NCBI RefSeq assembly: GCF_019492055.1
Contig: NZ_JAICBX010000003.1
Coordinates: forward strand, 496,001 to 560,000
Reading direction: 5' to 3'
From: Flavimaribacter sediminis
Lineage (GTDB): Bacteria; Pseudomonadota; Alphaproteobacteria; Rhizobiales; Rhizobiaceae
DNA length: 64,000 nt
In this document: one piece after another, positions 46,667 through 57,707 of the stretch
How the letters are laid out: each line of letters begins with the position of its first letter
Position numbering within the stretch: position 1 is the stretch's first letter
Program-made: the position numbers and the translations under genes
The notes under the pieces: generated by a model
Seen by the model: only the letters and a program-made list of their open reading frames with translations
The model's database searches: none
Told to the model about the DNA's origin: nothing

Positions 46667-47890
46667 ATGTCGACGACAATTCGGATACGGACAATCCCCC
46701 AACTCGCCCTTATCCTGTGCGCGATCTTCCTGCTGCTTGCGCCCGACATCGCCAAGGCCGACGCCGGTTTTCAGCGCTGGATACGGGACTTCTATCCCGT
46801 GGCGGCGAAATCCGGAATCAGCAAGAAGACATATAACCAGGCATTCGCCGGCGTAACGACGCCAGACCCGGAAGTGCTCCGCAAGGCCCGCTATCAGCCG
46901 GAATTCAAGCAGGACACCTGGAGCTACATCGATTCGCGCGTTCATGATGAAAGCGTTCGAAACGGGCAGGCCTTCGCCCGCAAGTATAACCGGACGCTCT
47001 CTGAGATTGAAAGGCGCTACGGGGTGGACCGGTCTGTGCTGTTGGCGATCTGGTCAATGGAATCAAGCTACGGCAACGTCTTCAACTATCCCGAACGGCT
47101 GCATTACGTGCCCCGAGCGCTCGCCACGCTGGCCTACGCCGATCCGAAACGCGCCAAATTCGCCCGCAGCCAATTGATCGCCGCCCTGAAGATCCTGCAA
47201 TCCGGAGACATCCGGCGCGAGCATCTGTCCGGTTCATGGGCCGGCGCAATGGGCCACACCCAGTTCATTCCGACGAGCTACCAGGCCTTTGCGGTGGATT
47301 TCGACGGCGACGGCCGGCGCGACATTTGGAACTCCATACCGGACGCCCTGGCGACGGCCGCAAACCTCTTGAAGAAAAACGGCTGGAGAACCGGACTGAC
47401 CTGGGGCTACGAGGTCAAGGCGCCGCGCGGCGCAAGCAAGTATGAAGGCACCCAGCGCACGTTGTCGCAATGGGCGAAGCTCGGCTTCAAGCGACCCGAC
47501 GGCAGACCCTTTCCCCGCCCCGGCGAGAACGCCGTGCTGAAGATGCCGGCGGGAACCAGTGGTCCCGCCTTTCTGATGATCCGGAACTTCTTCATCATCA
47601 AGACCTACAACAATTCGGATTCCTATGCGCTCGGCGTTGGGCTGCTTGCCGACCGCATTGCAGGTTATGACGGCCTGAAGCAGCACTGGCAGCCGCCAAA
47701 AGGCGCGCTGTCGATGGACGAGAGGCGAGAGATTCAGGTTCATCTGAAGAAGCTCGGCTATTATGACGGCGAGATCGACGGCAATATCGGATCCGGCTCC
47801 CAACAGGCCATCAAGGACTATCAGTCCAGGCTGGGCTTGACCGCAGACGGTGTTCCATCGCAGAATCTGCTGAAGACGCTGCGGCGCTGA
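46667..47890 (+). CDS. mltB: Lytic murein transglycosylase (MltB type) with peptidoglycan-binding domain
   Basis: A 407-residue exported enzyme. The signal peptide (LALILCAIFLLLAPDIAKA) is followed by a GH103/SLT-2 domain (about 33-320) with the catalytic Glu in LLAIWSMESSYG (about 125-136) and GAMGHTQFIPTSY. A C-terminal PG_binding_1 domain (about 345-405, EIQVHLKKLGYYDGEIDG) follows. It cuts glycan strands to 1,6-anhydromuramyl ends. It is divergent from galU. Confidence 0.94.
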   Translation: MSTTIRIRTIPQLALILCAIFLLLAPDIAKADAGFQRWIRDFYPVAAKSGISKKTYNQAFAGVTTPDPEVLRKARYQPEFKQDTWSYIDSRVHDESVRNGQAFARKYNRTLSEIERRYGVDRSVLLAIWSMESSYGNVFNYPERLHYVPRALATLAYADPKRAKFARSQLIAALKILQSGDIRREHLSGSWAGAMGHTQFIPTSYQAFAVDFDGDGRRDIWNSIPDALATAANLLKKNGWRTGLTWGYEVKAPRGASKYEGTQRTLSQWAKLGFKRPDGRPFPRPGENAVLKMPAGTSGPAFLMIRNFFIIKTYNNSDSYALGVGLLADRIAGYDGLKQHWQPPKGALSMDERREIQVHLKKLGYYDGEIDGNIGSGSQQAIKDYQSRLGLTADGVPSQNLLKTLRR

Positions 47891-47941
47891 ACCGAAATGT
47901 AAACAAAGGGTCCGGGAAGCAGTTCCCGCGGAGTTTGACCC

Positions 47942-49135
47942 ATGCGCATGTTCCTTACGAGAATTTTGTTGTGCCTGATCGTCGCCATTGCGCCGTTATC
48001 GGCGGCGATTGTCGTTGTTCCGACGCAGCCCGCACAGGCGCAGGAACAGACAAAGCGGCGCACGGTCATTGATTTCCTTTTCGGTCCACGCCGGCTTCTC
48101 AGGCGCAAGACCAGCCGTCAGCCCGCCTATGAACAGCCGCGGCGGGCCCAGCCGCGGCAGCGCAGCACCCGCCGCTCCACATCCGGCGGAACAGCCGCGC
48201 CAACCGTGGAAACCGTCGAAAAACTGGATAATGCGCGCAAGATCCTCGTGGTCGGCGATTTCATGGCGAAGGGCCTCTACGACGGACTGAAGGTCGCTTT
48301 CGCGCAATCGCCGGGGGTTCGGGTTCTGGAAGAAACCAGCGGATCTTCCGGTCTGGTGCGGGACGACTATTTTGACTGGCCCGAGAATCTTCCGGGCTTT
48401 CTCGACGAACATCAGCCGACGATCGTCATCGTCATGATCGGATCGAACGACCGCCAGGAATTGCGGCTTCCGGACGGACGACTCGCTGTGCGCTCGGAAA
48501 GCTGGGTCAACGAATATTCGAAACGCATCGGCGAAATCTCGCAAATCATCCGCGACCGCAATCTGCCTTTGCTATGGGTCGGCTCTCCCTCATACAAATC
48601 CTCCGCGATGTCCGCCGACATGGCGGCCATCAATGACATGACGCGGACGGTCGTCGCCGAGACGGGCGGCGAATTCGTCGATATCTGGGAGGGATTCGTC
48701 AACGAGAACGGCCAGTTCATATTCACCGGGTCGGATATCAAGGGCCAGCAGGTCCGGCTGCGGACTTCGGACGGCATCCGCATGACCCGGGCCGGTCGTC
48801 GCAAACTCGCCTTTTATACCGAAAAACCGTTGCGAAAGCTTCTCGGCAGCGCCGCGGGCGAGGATGTAGAGCGGCTCCAGGGCGACAATTTCCCTGAATT
48901 GCTGCTGTCAGGTCTGAACACGGACCAGATCATACGCACCCCGCCGATCGCGCTGATCGATCCGATGCTGGACGGCGGATCAGCGCTTCTGGGCAGCGCC
49001 GACGACCTCACCGCCGAACACGAAACTCCGACCGTGCGCGAGGAACTGGTGCTGAAGGGCCTGCCCGCAGCCGCGCCAGCCGGACGCGCCGACGATTTCA
49101 GGTGGTCGGAAAGCGACAATTCGTCCAATCAGTAG
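47942..49135 (+). CDS. DUF459 SGNH-fold periplasmic protein
   Basis: A 397-residue protein with an N-terminal signal (RILLCLIVAIAPLSAAIVVV), a basic Arg/Gln/Pro-rich linker (about 38-90), and a DUF459 SGNH-type domain (about 98-300). Block I is VVGDFMAKGL, where Asp and the following residues replace the usual GDS, and block III is MIGSNDRQ. It probably modifies envelope polysaccharide (esterase or acetyltransferase partner); the missing Ser in block I is worth noting. It follows mltB by 51 bases. Confidence 0.82.
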   Translation: MRMFLTRILLCLIVAIAPLSAAIVVVPTQPAQAQEQTKRRTVIDFLFGPRRLLRRKTSRQPAYEQPRRAQPRQRSTRRSTSGGTAAPTVETVEKLDNARKILVVGDFMAKGLYDGLKVAFAQSPGVRVLEETSGSSGLVRDDYFDWPENLPGFLDEHQPTIVIVMIGSNDRQELRLPDGRLAVRSESWVNEYSKRIGEISQIIRDRNLPLLWVGSPSYKSSAMSADMAAINDMTRTVVAETGGEFVDIWEGFVNENGQFIFTGSDIKGQQVRLRTSDGIRMTRAGRRKLAFYTEKPLRKLLGSAAGEDVERLQGDNFPELLLSGLNTDQIIRTPPIALIDPMLDGGSALLGSADDLTAEHETPTVREELVLKGLPAAAPAGRADDFRWSESDNSSNQ

Positions 49136-49172
49136 ATCGCCCGCAATTTCGGAGCGCCACTCGCATTGTCAG

Positions 49173-49604
49173 TCAGTATTGGCCCGTAAACGACAGGCCG
49201 CTGATCTTCGGCTTGGCGCGACTTTCAGTGACTTCAATTATGCTGGGTCGGCCGACGAATATACCCGTTGTCACCGAGCACTCTATGTAGGTGGTCTGGC
49301 CCGCCCTGGTCTCGACAGTCGCAGTATCCGTCGTTTCCGTGGTCGCGCTGACTTCATGAACGCCCGGCGTAACATAAACGTAAAACAGGCCGTTGGGTGA
49401 ACAAAGACCGGTCTTCTGACCATCGACTTTGACCGATGGCTGAACCGCCATACCCACAATTTGGGTTCGATAAACGACGATCCGCGATTTTCCGGATGGA
49501 ATAGGCGATTTCGCTTCCGGAGATTTGGAAACCACCGTCCCGGTTGCACAGGCGGAAAGCAGGATCAACGGAAAAAAGACAACAGTATGCAGAAGCCGAT
49601 TCAT
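49173..49604 (-). CDS. DUF2846-like lipoprotein
   Basis: A 143-residue lipoprotein with a signal and lipobox LLSAC (Cys about residue 19). Mature segments SRIVVYRTQIVGMAVQPSVKVDG, NGLFYVYVTPGVHEVSA and GQTTYIECSVT suggest the DUF2846 beta-sandwich. The function is unknown. ATG 49604 follows AAGGGGG. It is convergent with the DUF459 gene and its composition is slightly less GC-rich. Confidence 0.8.
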   Translation of the reverse strand: MNRLLHTVVFFPLILLSACATGTVVSKSPEAKSPIPSGKSRIVVYRTQIVGMAVQPSVKVDGQKTGLCSPNGLFYVYVTPGVHEVSATTETTDTATVETRAGQTTYIECSVTTGIFVGRPSIIEVTESRAKPKISGLSFTGQY

Positions 49605-49708
49605 CAAAACCCCCTTAAGAAATTCCCCACCTCCGAATACGGGTAGATTGCGTCCAATTGCAACCGGAAAAGAGAGTTTTCAGTGCGTGACGGATCGGCT
49701 CCGCGTCA

Positions 49709-51163
49709 TTACCGCGGCAGGTTGGTTTCACCCATCAGCTTCAGGTCGATAGCGCGCGCGGCCTGTCGCCCCTCACGGATCGCCCAAACGACGAGCGACT
49801 GACCGCGGCGGATATCGCCGGCGGTCCATAGGCCCTCGACAGAGGTTTCGTAGTTGATGTCATCCGCAGTGACGAACGTCGAATTTCGGCCGTCAACGCC
49901 GACGTCCAGGCGGTCGCCAAGGTCAGCGATCACACCGGTATCGAATGGTCCGCGAAAACCGATGGCGATGAACGCCAGATCGGCCTTGATGATGAATTCT
50001 GTGCCAGCGACCGGCTGACGCTTGTCGTCCACCTGGCAGCACTTCACGCCGGTCAGGACGCCGTCTTCGCCGACGAATGCGATCGTGCCGACCTGGAACT
50101 CGCGAACCGCGCCTTCCGCCTGAGACGAGGAGGTGCGCATCTTGGTCGCCCAATAGGGCCAGACGGCCATCTTGTCTTCCTTCGCAGGCGGCTGCGGGCG
50201 AATATCGAGCTGCGTGACCTTGACCGCGCCCTGGCGAAAGGCCGTGCCGACGCAGTCGGACGCCGTGTCGCCGCCGCCGACCACGACGACATGCTTGGCG
50301 CCGGCGAGAATCGGCGCCGACGGCCAGCCGACGGAATCGATGTTTTCCCGCGCCACGCGCTTGTTCTGCTGGACGAGATAAGGCATTGCATCGTGAACGC
50401 CCTGCAGGTCGCCGCCAGGAATGCCGGCGTCGCGCGGCTTTTCCGAACCGCCGCAGTAAAGCGTCGCATCGTATTTTTCGAGCAGTTCATCGACCTTGAC
50501 GTCAACGCCGACATTGACGTCGCAATGGAAGGTGACGCCCTCGCCTTCCATCTGCTCGGCGCGCCGGTCGATGAAATGCTTTTCCATCTTGAAGTCGGGG
50601 ATGCCGTATCGCATCAGACCGCCGGGTCTGCTTTCCCGCTCATAGACATGAACGTCGTGACCGGCGCGCGCCAGTTGCTGAGCGGCCGCCATTCCGGCCG
50701 GACCGGAGCCGATCACGGCTACGCTCTTGCCGGTCTTTCGCTCGGCCGGACGCGGAACGACGTAACCCATTTCATAGGCCTTGTCGGCAAGCGCCTGCTC
50801 CACCGTCTTGATCGCCACCGGAATATCTTCAAGGTTGAGCGTGCAGGCTTCCTCGCAAGGTGCGGGACAGATGCGGCCCGTAAACTCCGGGAAATTGTTG
50901 GTCGAATGCAGATTGCGGATCGCCTCTTCCCAGTCGCCATTGTAGACGAGGTCGTTCCAGTCCGGAATCTGGTTGTGGATCGGACATCCGGTCGGTCCGT
51001 GACAAAACGGAATGCCGCAATCCATGCAACGCGCCGCCTGCTTGGCCACCTCCGAATCCGACATCGGAATGGTGAATTCCCGAAAGTGGCGGATGCGGTC
51101 GGACGCCGGCTGATACTTCGCGACCTGCCGGTCGATCTCGAGAAATCCTGTAACTTTACCCAT
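49709..51163 (-). CDS. gltD: Glutamate synthase (NADPH) small subunit
   Basis: A 484-residue beta subunit of GOGAT. The N-terminal Fe-S part has CMDCGIPFCHGPTGCPIHN and ICPAPCEEACT. The FAD fold begins GSGPAGMAAAQQLARAGH (about 150), and the NADPH fold is VVVVGGGDTASDCVGTA. It feeds electrons from NADPH to GltB. It is downstream of gltB, with a 53-base gap. Confidence 0.96.
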   Translation of the reverse strand: MGKVTGFLEIDRQVAKYQPASDRIRHFREFTIPMSDSEVAKQAARCMDCGIPFCHGPTGCPIHNQIPDWNDLVYNGDWEEAIRNLHSTNNFPEFTGRICPAPCEEACTLNLEDIPVAIKTVEQALADKAYEMGYVVPRPAERKTGKSVAVIGSGPAGMAAAQQLARAGHDVHVYERESRPGGLMRYGIPDFKMEKHFIDRRAEQMEGEGVTFHCDVNVGVDVKVDELLEKYDATLYCGGSEKPRDAGIPGGDLQGVHDAMPYLVQQNKRVARENIDSVGWPSAPILAGAKHVVVVGGGDTASDCVGTAFRQGAVKVTQLDIRPQPPAKEDKMAVWPYWATKMRTSSSQAEGAVREFQVGTIAFVGEDGVLTGVKCCQVDDKRQPVAGTEFIIKADLAFIAIGFRGPFDTGVIADLGDRLDVGVDGRNSTFVTADDINYETSVEGLWTAGDIRRGQSLVVWAIREGRQAARAIDLKLMGETNLPR

Positions 51164-51216
51164 GACTTTTCCTAGCGCGAACTGAGAGACTGTAACCGTT
51201 GACGAAGAGCGGCCGC

Positions 51217-54200
51217 CTATTCGGCGGCGACGCCCATGCGCATACGCTCCATCTCTTCCAGAGCACGACGGTATTCGACGGGCATGACCTTACGGAATTT
51301 CGAACGATAGTCGGCCCAGTTGTCGAGGATCTCCTTCGCCCGTTCAGACCCGGTGTAATGCAGGTGGTTGGCAATGAGCTGATAGAGACGCTCCTGGTCG
51401 TGGCCGGTCATGTCGCCGGTCACGTCCACGCGGCCCTTGTGGGCCAGATCCCCGCCGTGGTGATGCAGCTCCTCGAGGATATCGTCTTCCTCGGGCAGCG
51501 GTTCGAGTTCGACCATCGCCATGTTGCAACGCTGTTCGAAATCCCCGTCCTCGTCGAGCACATAGGCGACCCCGCCGGACATGCCGGCCGCAAAGTTGCG
51601 GCCCGTCTGGCCGATGACGACGACCACGCCGCCGGTCATGTACTCGCAACCATGGTCTCCCACGCCCTCGACGACGGCGATCGCCCCGGAGTTGCGCACG
51701 GCGAAGCGTTCGCCGGCGACGCCGCGGAAATAGCACTCGCCCTCGATGGCGCCATACAACACCGTGTTGCCGACGATGATCGATTCCTCGGGAACGATCT
51801 GCGCGTCCTCCGGCGGCCTGATGATGATGCGGCCGCCGCACAGGCCCTTGCCGACATAGTCGTTCCCGTCGCCGGACAGGTCGAAAGTGACGCCGCGCGC
51901 AAGAAACGCGCCGAAGGACTGGCCTGCGGTTCCGGTCAGGCGGACAGAAATCGTGTCGTCCGGCAAACCCCTGTGGCCGAAGCGCCGGGCGACCTCGCCC
52001 GACAGCATCGCGCCGGCGGACCGGTCGACGTTGCGGATCGGCGTTTCGATCTCGACAGGTTCACGGCTTTCGAGCGCAGGCGCCGCTTCTGCGATCAGCT
52101 TGCGGTCCAGCACATCGCCGATCGGATGGTTCTGACGCTCGGTCCAGTAGGTTTCGGACTTCTCGGCTTCCGGCTTGAAGAACACCCTGCTGAAATCAAG
52201 TCCCCTGGCCTTCCAGTGGGTGATGAGATCGTCCTTCTCCAGAAGGTCGAACTGTCCAATGATGTCGTCGATCTTGCGGAAGCCGAGCGAAGCCAGGATT
52301 TCACGCACTTCCTCGGCGATGAAGAAGAAGTAGTTGATGACGTGCTCGGGAGCGCCTTTGAAACGCTTGCGCAGAACCGGATCCTGCGTGGCGATGCCAA
52401 CAGGACAGGTGTTGAGGTGACACTTGCGCATCATCAGGCAGCCGGTTGCGATCAGCGGCGCGGTCGAGAACCCGAATTCGTCGGCGCCGAGAAGCGCGCC
52501 GATGATCACGTCGCGTCCGGTGCGCAATCCGCCGTCGACCTGGAGCGGCACACGCGAGCGCAGACCGTTCAGCACGAGGGTCTGGTGGGTTTCGGCAAGC
52601 CCCATCTCCCAGGGAGATCCGGCGTGCTTCAGCGACGTCAGCGGCGAGGCGCCCGTGCCGCCGTCGTACCCGGAAATGGTGATATGATCGGCGCGCGCCT
52701 TGGCGACGCCGGCGGCGACCGTGCCCACACCCACTTCCGAGACGAGCTTGACCGAAATGTCGGCGTGTTCGTTGACGTTCTTCAGGTCGAAAATCAGCTG
52801 GGCCAGATCCTCGATCGAATAGATGTCGTGATGCGGCGGCGGCGAAATGAGCCCGACGCCCGGGGTCGAATGCCGCGTCTTGGCGATCGTCGCGTCAACC
52901 TTGTGGCCGGGCAACTGGCCGCCCTCGCCGGGCTTCGCGCCCTGCGCGACCTTGATCTGGATCATGTCCGAATTGACGAGATACTCCGTCGTGACGCCAA
53001 ACCGTCCCGAAGCCACCTGCTTGATGGCCGAGCGCTCGGGATTGGCCGATCCGTCCGGCAACGGCAGATAGCGATCCGGCTCCTCGCCGCCCTCGCCGGT
53101 ATTCGACTTGCCGCCGATCCGGTTCATGGCGATGGCGAGCGTCGTATGCGCTTCACGGCTGATCGAGCCGAAGGACATGGCGCCCGTAGAAAACCGCTTG
53201 ACGATCTCGGAAGCCGGTTCGACTTCGTCGAGCGGAACCGGTTCGACGCCGCGGGCCCGAGCGTCGCGAATCCGGAAAAGGCCGCGGATCGTGTTCATGC
53301 CCTCGGCCTGCTCGTTCACCAATTTGGCGAACTCGCGATAGGTGTCATGGGCGTTGCCGCGAACGGCGTGCTGCAGAAGCGCGACCGAATCGGGCGACCA
53401 GGCGTGGTTCTCTCCGCGTATGCGATAGAGATACTCGCCGCCGACCTCGAGCGCGTTCAGAAGCACCGGATCGTTGCCGAAGGCGCGCGTATGGCGCTGG
53501 TGCGTCTCAACGGCGAGTTCTTCCAGACCGATGCCCTCGATCGTGGTCGCCGTACCGGTGAAGAACTTGTCGACGAAGGCCGTCGACAGACCCACCGCGT
53601 CGAAGATCTGGGCGCCGCAATAGGACTGGTAGGTCGAAATGCCCATCTTCGACATGACCTTCAGCAGACCCTTGTCGATCGCCTTGATGTAGCGCTCGAC
53701 CGTTTCCGTCGAATCGACGGCGGCCGGAAACTCGCCCTTGCGGTGCATGTCGGCCAGCGTGTCGAAAGCGAGATAGGGGTTGATCGCCTCGGCGCCGTAG
53801 CCGGCGAGAACCGCGAAGTGATGGACTTCCCTCGGCTCACCGGACTCCACGACGAGACCGACGGACGTGCGCAGGCCCTTGCGAATCAGGTGGTGATGCA
53901 CGGCGGCCGTCGCCAGCAGCGGCGGGATCGAAATCCGCTGCGCCGAAATCAGCCTGTCCGACAGGATGATGATGTTGTAGCCGTTCTCCACCGCCTTCTG
54001 CGCGCTCAGGCACAACGACTTCAGGGCCATGCCCATATGGTCGGGACCGGAGGCGACGCGATAGGTGATGTCGAGCGTCTGGGTCTGGAACTGGTTGTCC
54101 GAGATCTCGCCGATTTCGCGGATCTTTTCCAGATCCTCGTTGCTCAGGATCGGCTGGCGCACTTCGAGCCGCTTGCGGCTTGCGAGCCCTTCCAGGTCGA

Positions 54201-55938
54201 ACAGATTGGGGCGCGGCCCGATGAAGGAGACGAGGCTCATTACCGATTCTTCGCGGATCGGATCGATCGGCGGGTTCGTCACCTGGGCGAAATTCTGCTT
54301 GAAATAGGTGTAAAGCAGACGCCCCTTTTCAGACAGCGCGGAGATCGGCGTGTCGGTGCCCATGGAGCCGAGCGCTTCTTGGCCCGTCGTCGCCATCGGC
54401 GCCATCAAAATCCGCAGATCCTCCTGCGTATAGCCGAAGGCCTGCTGACGATCGAGCAGCGACGCCTGCGCGCGGATCGCCGGCATGCCGGCGACGGGCA
54501 TGTCTTCCAGCACGATCTGCGTCCGCTCGAGCCACTTGCCATAGGGGTGCGCGTTGGCGAGTTGTCGCTTGATCTGCGCGTCGGAGACGATCACGCCCTC
54601 TTCCATGTCGATCAGCAGCATCTTGCCGGGCTGAAGCCGCCACTTGCGCACGATACGCTTCTCTTCGACAGGCAGCACGCCGGCTTCCGAGGCCATGATG
54701 ATCCGGTCGTCGTCGGTGACGATGTAGCGCGCCGGCCGCAATCCGTTGCGGTCGAGCGTGGCGCCGATCATGCGTCCGTCGGTGAAGGCGACGGCGGCCG
54801 GGCCGTCCCATGGCTCCATCAGGGCTGCATGATATTCGTAGAACGCCTTGCGGTCGTCATGCATCAGCTTGTTGCCGGCCCAGGCTTCCGGGATCAGCAT
54901 CATGACTGCGTGCGGCAGCGAGTAACCGCCCTGGACCAGGAATTCCAGCGCGTTGTCGAAACAGGCCGTGTCCGACTGGCCTTCATAGGAAATCGGCCAC
55001 AGCTTGTTGATGTCGTCGCCGAACAGCGGAGAACTGACGGACGCCTGACGCGCCGCCATCCAGTTGACGTTGCCGCGCAGCGTGTTGATCTCGCCGTTGT
55101 GGGCGACCATACGGTAGGGATGGGCGAGCTTCCACGAGGGAAAAGTGTTCGTCGAAAAACGCTGGTGAACCAGCGCGACGGCCGATTCAAACCGCGGATC
55201 CTTCAGGTCCTGGTAATAGGCGCCGACCTGATAGGCCAGGAACATGCCCTTGTAGACAATCGTCCGGCTCGACAGGGAAACGATGTAGAAACCGTTGTCC
55301 CGCCCTTCGGTCTCCTCGTGGATCCGGTTGGAGATCACCTTGCGCAGTATGAACAGGCGGCGCTCGAAGTCCTCGTCATCCGTGATGTCCGGGCCGCGAG
55401 CGATAAAAACCTGGCGATGCCAGGGTTCGGTCGCCACGATATCAGGGGCTTTGGACAGCGATGAATTGTCGACAGGCACATCTCGGAAACCCAGCAGCTT
55501 CTGGCCTTCCGCCTCGACGACGTCGGCGATGATTTCCTCGATATGCAGCCGCAATTCGTCGTCCTGCGGCATGAACAGGTGCCCGACGGAGTAGTGGCCG
55601 GGCTCCGGCAGCGCAACGCCGCTGGCGGCCATCTCCTCGCGAAAAAGCCTGTCGGGAAGCTGAACCAGCATGCCGGCGCCGTCGCCCATGAGCGGATCGG
55701 CGCCAACGGCCCCGCGATGGGTGAGGTTTTCGAGCATGCGCAAGCCGTCCTCGATGATCCGGTGGGACTTCTCGCCGCGCATGTGCGCGATAAAGCCGAC
55801 GCCGCACGCGTCGTGTTCCTTTGCAGGGTCATAAAGCCCCTGCCTGGCCGGGAAAGCGGCGTTTTCGGCACGTTTGACGACAGCCGTTCCGGCTGAATTG
55901 CGTGTCCGTCCTGCCTTCGATGGCGTTGCGTGCGTCAT
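51217..55938 (-). CDS. gltB: Glutamate synthase (NADPH) large subunit
   Basis: A 1573-residue alpha subunit that makes two glutamates from glutamine and 2-oxoglutarate. After a propeptide of about 40 residues, [11 protein letters not shown] provides the N-terminal nucleophile Cys of the glutaminase domain. The FMN/synthase domain follows ([34 protein letters not shown]), the 3Fe-4S cysteines are in [19 protein letters not shown], and the C-terminal beta-helix is present. GGAGGAAGC precedes ATG 55938, which rules out longer starts. It forms the operon gltB-gltD. Confidence 0.97.
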   Translation of the reverse strand: MTHATPSKAGRTRNSAGTAVVKRAENAAFPARQGLYDPAKEHDACGVGFIAHMRGEKSHRIIEDGLRMLENLTHRGAVGADPLMGDGAGMLVQLPDRLFREEMAASGVALPEPGHYSVGHLFMPQDDELRLHIEEIIADVVEAEGQKLLGFRDVPVDNSSLSKAPDIVATEPWHRQVFIARGPDITDDEDFERRLFILRKVISNRIHEETEGRDNGFYIVSLSSRTIVYKGMFLAYQVGAYYQDLKDPRFESAVALVHQRFSTNTFPSWKLAHPYRMVAHNGEINTLRGNVNWMAARQASVSSPLFGDDINKLWPISYEGQSDTACFDNALEFLVQGGYSLPHAVMMLIPEAWAGNKLMHDDRKAFYEYHAALMEPWDGPAAVAFTDGRMIGATLDRNGLRPARYIVTDDDRIIMASEAGVLPVEEKRIVRKWRLQPGKMLLIDMEEGVIVSDAQIKRQLANAHPYGKWLERTQIVLEDMPVAGMPAIRAQASLLDRQQAFGYTQEDLRILMAPMATTGQEALGSMGTDTPISALSEKGRLLYTYFKQNFAQVTNPPIDPIREESVMSLVSFIGPRPNLFDLEGLASRKRLEVRQPILSNEDLEKIREIGEISDNQFQTQTLDITYRVASGPDHMGMALKSLCLSAQKAVENGYNIIILSDRLISAQRISIPPLLATAAVHHHLIRKGLRTSVGLVVESGEPREVHHFAVLAGYGAEAINPYLAFDTLADMHRKGEFPAAVDSTETVERYIKAIDKGLLKVMSKMGISTYQSYCGAQIFDAVGLSTAFVDKFFTGTATTIEGIGLEELAVETHQRHTRAFGNDPVLLNALEVGGEYLYRIRGENHAWSPDSVALLQHAVRGNAHDTYREFAKLVNEQAEGMNTIRGLFRIRDARARGVEPVPLDEVEPASEIVKRFSTGAMSFGSISREAHTTLAIAMNRIGGKSNTGEGGEEPDRYLPLPDGSANPERSAIKQVASGRFGVTTEYLVNSDMIQIKVAQGAKPGEGGQLPGHKVDATIAKTRHSTPGVGLISPPPHHDIYSIEDLAQLIFDLKNVNEHADISVKLVSEVGVGTVAAGVAKARADHITISGYDGGTGASPLTSLKHAGSPWEMGLAETHQTLVLNGLRSRVPLQVDGGLRTGRDVIIGALLGADEFGFSTAPLIATGCLMMRKCHLNTCPVGIATQDPVLRKRFKGAPEHVINYFFFIAEEVREILASLGFRKIDDIIGQFDLLEKDDLITHWKARGLDFSRVFFKPEAEKSETYWTERQNHPIGDVLDRKLIAEAAPALESREPVEIETPIRNVDRSAGAMLSGEVARRFGHRGLPDDTISVRLTGTAGQSFGAFLARGVTFDLSGDGNDYVGKGLCGGRIIIRPPEDAQIVPEESIIVGNTVLYGAIEGECYFRGVAGERFAVRNSGAIAVVEGVGDHGCEYMTGGVVVVIGQTGRNFAAGMSGGVAYVLDEDGDFEQRCNMAMVELEPLPEEDDILEELHHHGGDLAHKGRVDVTGDMTGHDQERLYQLIANHLHYTGSERAKEILDNWADYRSKFRKVMPVEYRRALEEMERMRMGVAAE

Positions 55939-56502
55939 CTCGCTTCCTCCTGCCGTTTCCTCCGACCTTCGGAGGGCGTCCTTTACGTCCGCGCCGGACA
56001 TCTCCGGTACAGATAGTTCCATGCGGCGAATTTCTGCAATCAGCCGATTGAGGAACGTCGATGCCGCCTGAAACCGTCTCGAGGCGACTGACATTCCGGT
56101 TTTCCAGGCCTGTCTCCGGCGGCATTCATGCGCCTGCGTATCCAGAACCCGGCAAATGACGGCAGATCCGGCTATCGGAAAAACCGCCACCCATTTCTCA
56201 GCGCCGAAACAGCGCCAATGACACAACTGGCAAGATGCTGCAACCTGCGCCAAAATTAGGACAGCATGGCTGTCCTATTTTCTCTATGCCAGAAAGACAC
56301 GATTGGAGCAAGTCGCAACAGCCAATAAAATACTCCGGCCGACCGTAAATTGCCCTGCATTACCCGGTCAGGACATTAAATGACGCCTGCATGCCCGTAA
56401 AGGAATGATTGTGGCGGCTGAACCGCCACGACAAGATGCGCCCTTCACAAAGTCCGTCGCCCGTGTTCAATAGGCGTGATCCGTTTCGAACAGGAATTCC
56501 CG
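55939..56502. promoter_or_regulatory. Divergent gltB/ltaE promoter region with a perfect palindrome
   Basis: A 564-base gap with no credible gene. At 56257-56277 there is a perfect 9-base-arm palindrome, TAGGACAGC and GCTGTCCTA around ATG. It has the size of an operator for a dimeric regulator, about 320 bases from gltB and 225 from ltaE. In rhizobia gltB is controlled by Lrp/AsnC-type and other nitrogen regulators; which, if any, binds here is unknown. No promoter is certain. Confidence 0.6.
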
Positions 56503-57558
56503 ATGTATTTTGCCTCAGACAATTGGACGGGCGCTCATCCGCGTGTGGCCGCGTCACTCACAAAGCATGCCGACGGATTTGCGACCGCCTATGGCGCCAG
56601 CGACCTCGACAGGGCGATCGAAGCGCGGTTCGATGAATTGTTCGAGCGCGAGGTGGCGGTTTTCTTCGTCGGAACCGGAACAGCGGCGAACGCGCTCGCC
56701 ATGGCGGCGATCAACCGTCCGGGCGGCGTGTCCTTCTGCCATCGCGAAGCCCATGTGATCGAAGACGAATGCGGCGCGCCCGAATTTTTCACCCACGGCG
56801 CAAGACTGGCGCCGGTCGACGGTCTGGACGGCAAGATCGATCCCGACGAACTGCAGCAGGAAATCCGGCGTTTTCCTCCGGATTTCGTCCATGCCGGCCA
56901 GCCCATGGCCGTCACCATCACCCAGTCGACGGAAATCGGCACGGTGTACGCGCTGGAGGAAATCGAAACGATATCCGGCGTTTGCGTCCAGCACGGCCTG
57001 CCGCTGCACATGGACGGATCGAGATTCGCCAATGCGCTTGCCTGTCTGGACGTCAGTCCGGCGGAACTGACCTGGAAACGCGGCGTCGATATCCTGTCCT
57101 TTGGCGGCACCAAGAACGGATGCTGGTGCGCCGAGGCGCTGGTTTTCTTCGATCCCGAGAAGGCGAAAGACCTGCCCTTCATCCGCAAACGGGCCGCACA
57201 GCTGTTTTCCAAAACCCGCTTCATCTCCGCCCAGTTCCAAGCCTATTTCGAGGATGGTCTTTGGCTGGAGCTCGCCCGCCATTCCAACGCCATGGCGAGC
57301 CGTCTCGCCGCCTCAATCGAGACGTCGGAAGACCTGGCGCTGGCCTGGAAGCCGCAGGCCAACGAGGTGTTTGCGATTCTGCGCAAGAGCAAGGCGCAGG
57401 AGCTCCGCGAAAAGGGCGCAGTCTTTGCCGACTGGAACATGCCGCGCAGGCATTCCAGGGGTCTGGATGATGACGAAACGCTGATCCGCCTCGTCACGTC
57501 CTTTGCAACGACGGACGAACACATCGACCGGTTCGCACAGGCGATAGGGGCAGTCTGA
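56503..57558 (+). CDS. ltaE: Low-specificity L-threonine aldolase
   Basis: A 351-residue PLP enzyme that cleaves threonine or allo-threonine to glycine and acetaldehyde. It starts MYFASDNWTGAHP. FVGTGTAANALA binds the phosphate, LHMDGSRFANA follows, and the PLP Lys lies in FGGTKNGCW (about 206). ATG 56503 has AGGA just upstream. It ends 149 bases before bufA and is probably transcribed alone. Confidence 0.93.
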   Translation: MYFASDNWTGAHPRVAASLTKHADGFATAYGASDLDRAIEARFDELFEREVAVFFVGTGTAANALAMAAINRPGGVSFCHREAHVIEDECGAPEFFTHGARLAPVDGLDGKIDPDELQQEIRRFPPDFVHAGQPMAVTITQSTEIGTVYALEEIETISGVCVQHGLPLHMDGSRFANALACLDVSPAELTWKRGVDILSFGGTKNGCWCAEALVFFDPEKAKDLPFIRKRAAQLFSKTRFISAQFQAYFEDGLWLELARHSNAMASRLAASIETSEDLALAWKPQANEVFAILRKSKAQELREKGAVFADWNMPRRHSRGLDDDETLIRLVTSFATTDEHIDRFAQAIGAV

Positions 57559-57660
57559 CGGCGCAATCACATTGCATTCGCGAATCCGTCACGATGCGGC
57601 TCCGCAGGATAACGCGCTGTTGATTTCCAATTTATCGGTGATTTCCCCAAAGTTTGGACG

Positions 57661-57679
57661 CGCCGGAATGCATCCGGCG
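57661..57679. promoter_or_regulatory. Hairpin in the bufA leader
   Basis: CGCCGGA (57661-57667) and TCCGGCG (57673-57679) are perfect arms around ATGCA, 29 bases before the bufA ATG. It could be an mRNA-stabilising leader hairpin or an operator. I could not assign an ECF sigma promoter with confidence upstream. Confidence 0.45.
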
Positions 57680-57707
57680 ATTGCGTAAAGTTTCCGAGGA
57701 GACACAC

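Noticed and set aside
51199-55464. Very long open frame antisense to gltB
   Set aside because: It mirrors the gltB codons in GC-rich DNA, has basic low-complexity composition and no known domain. gltB itself has all catalytic motifs.
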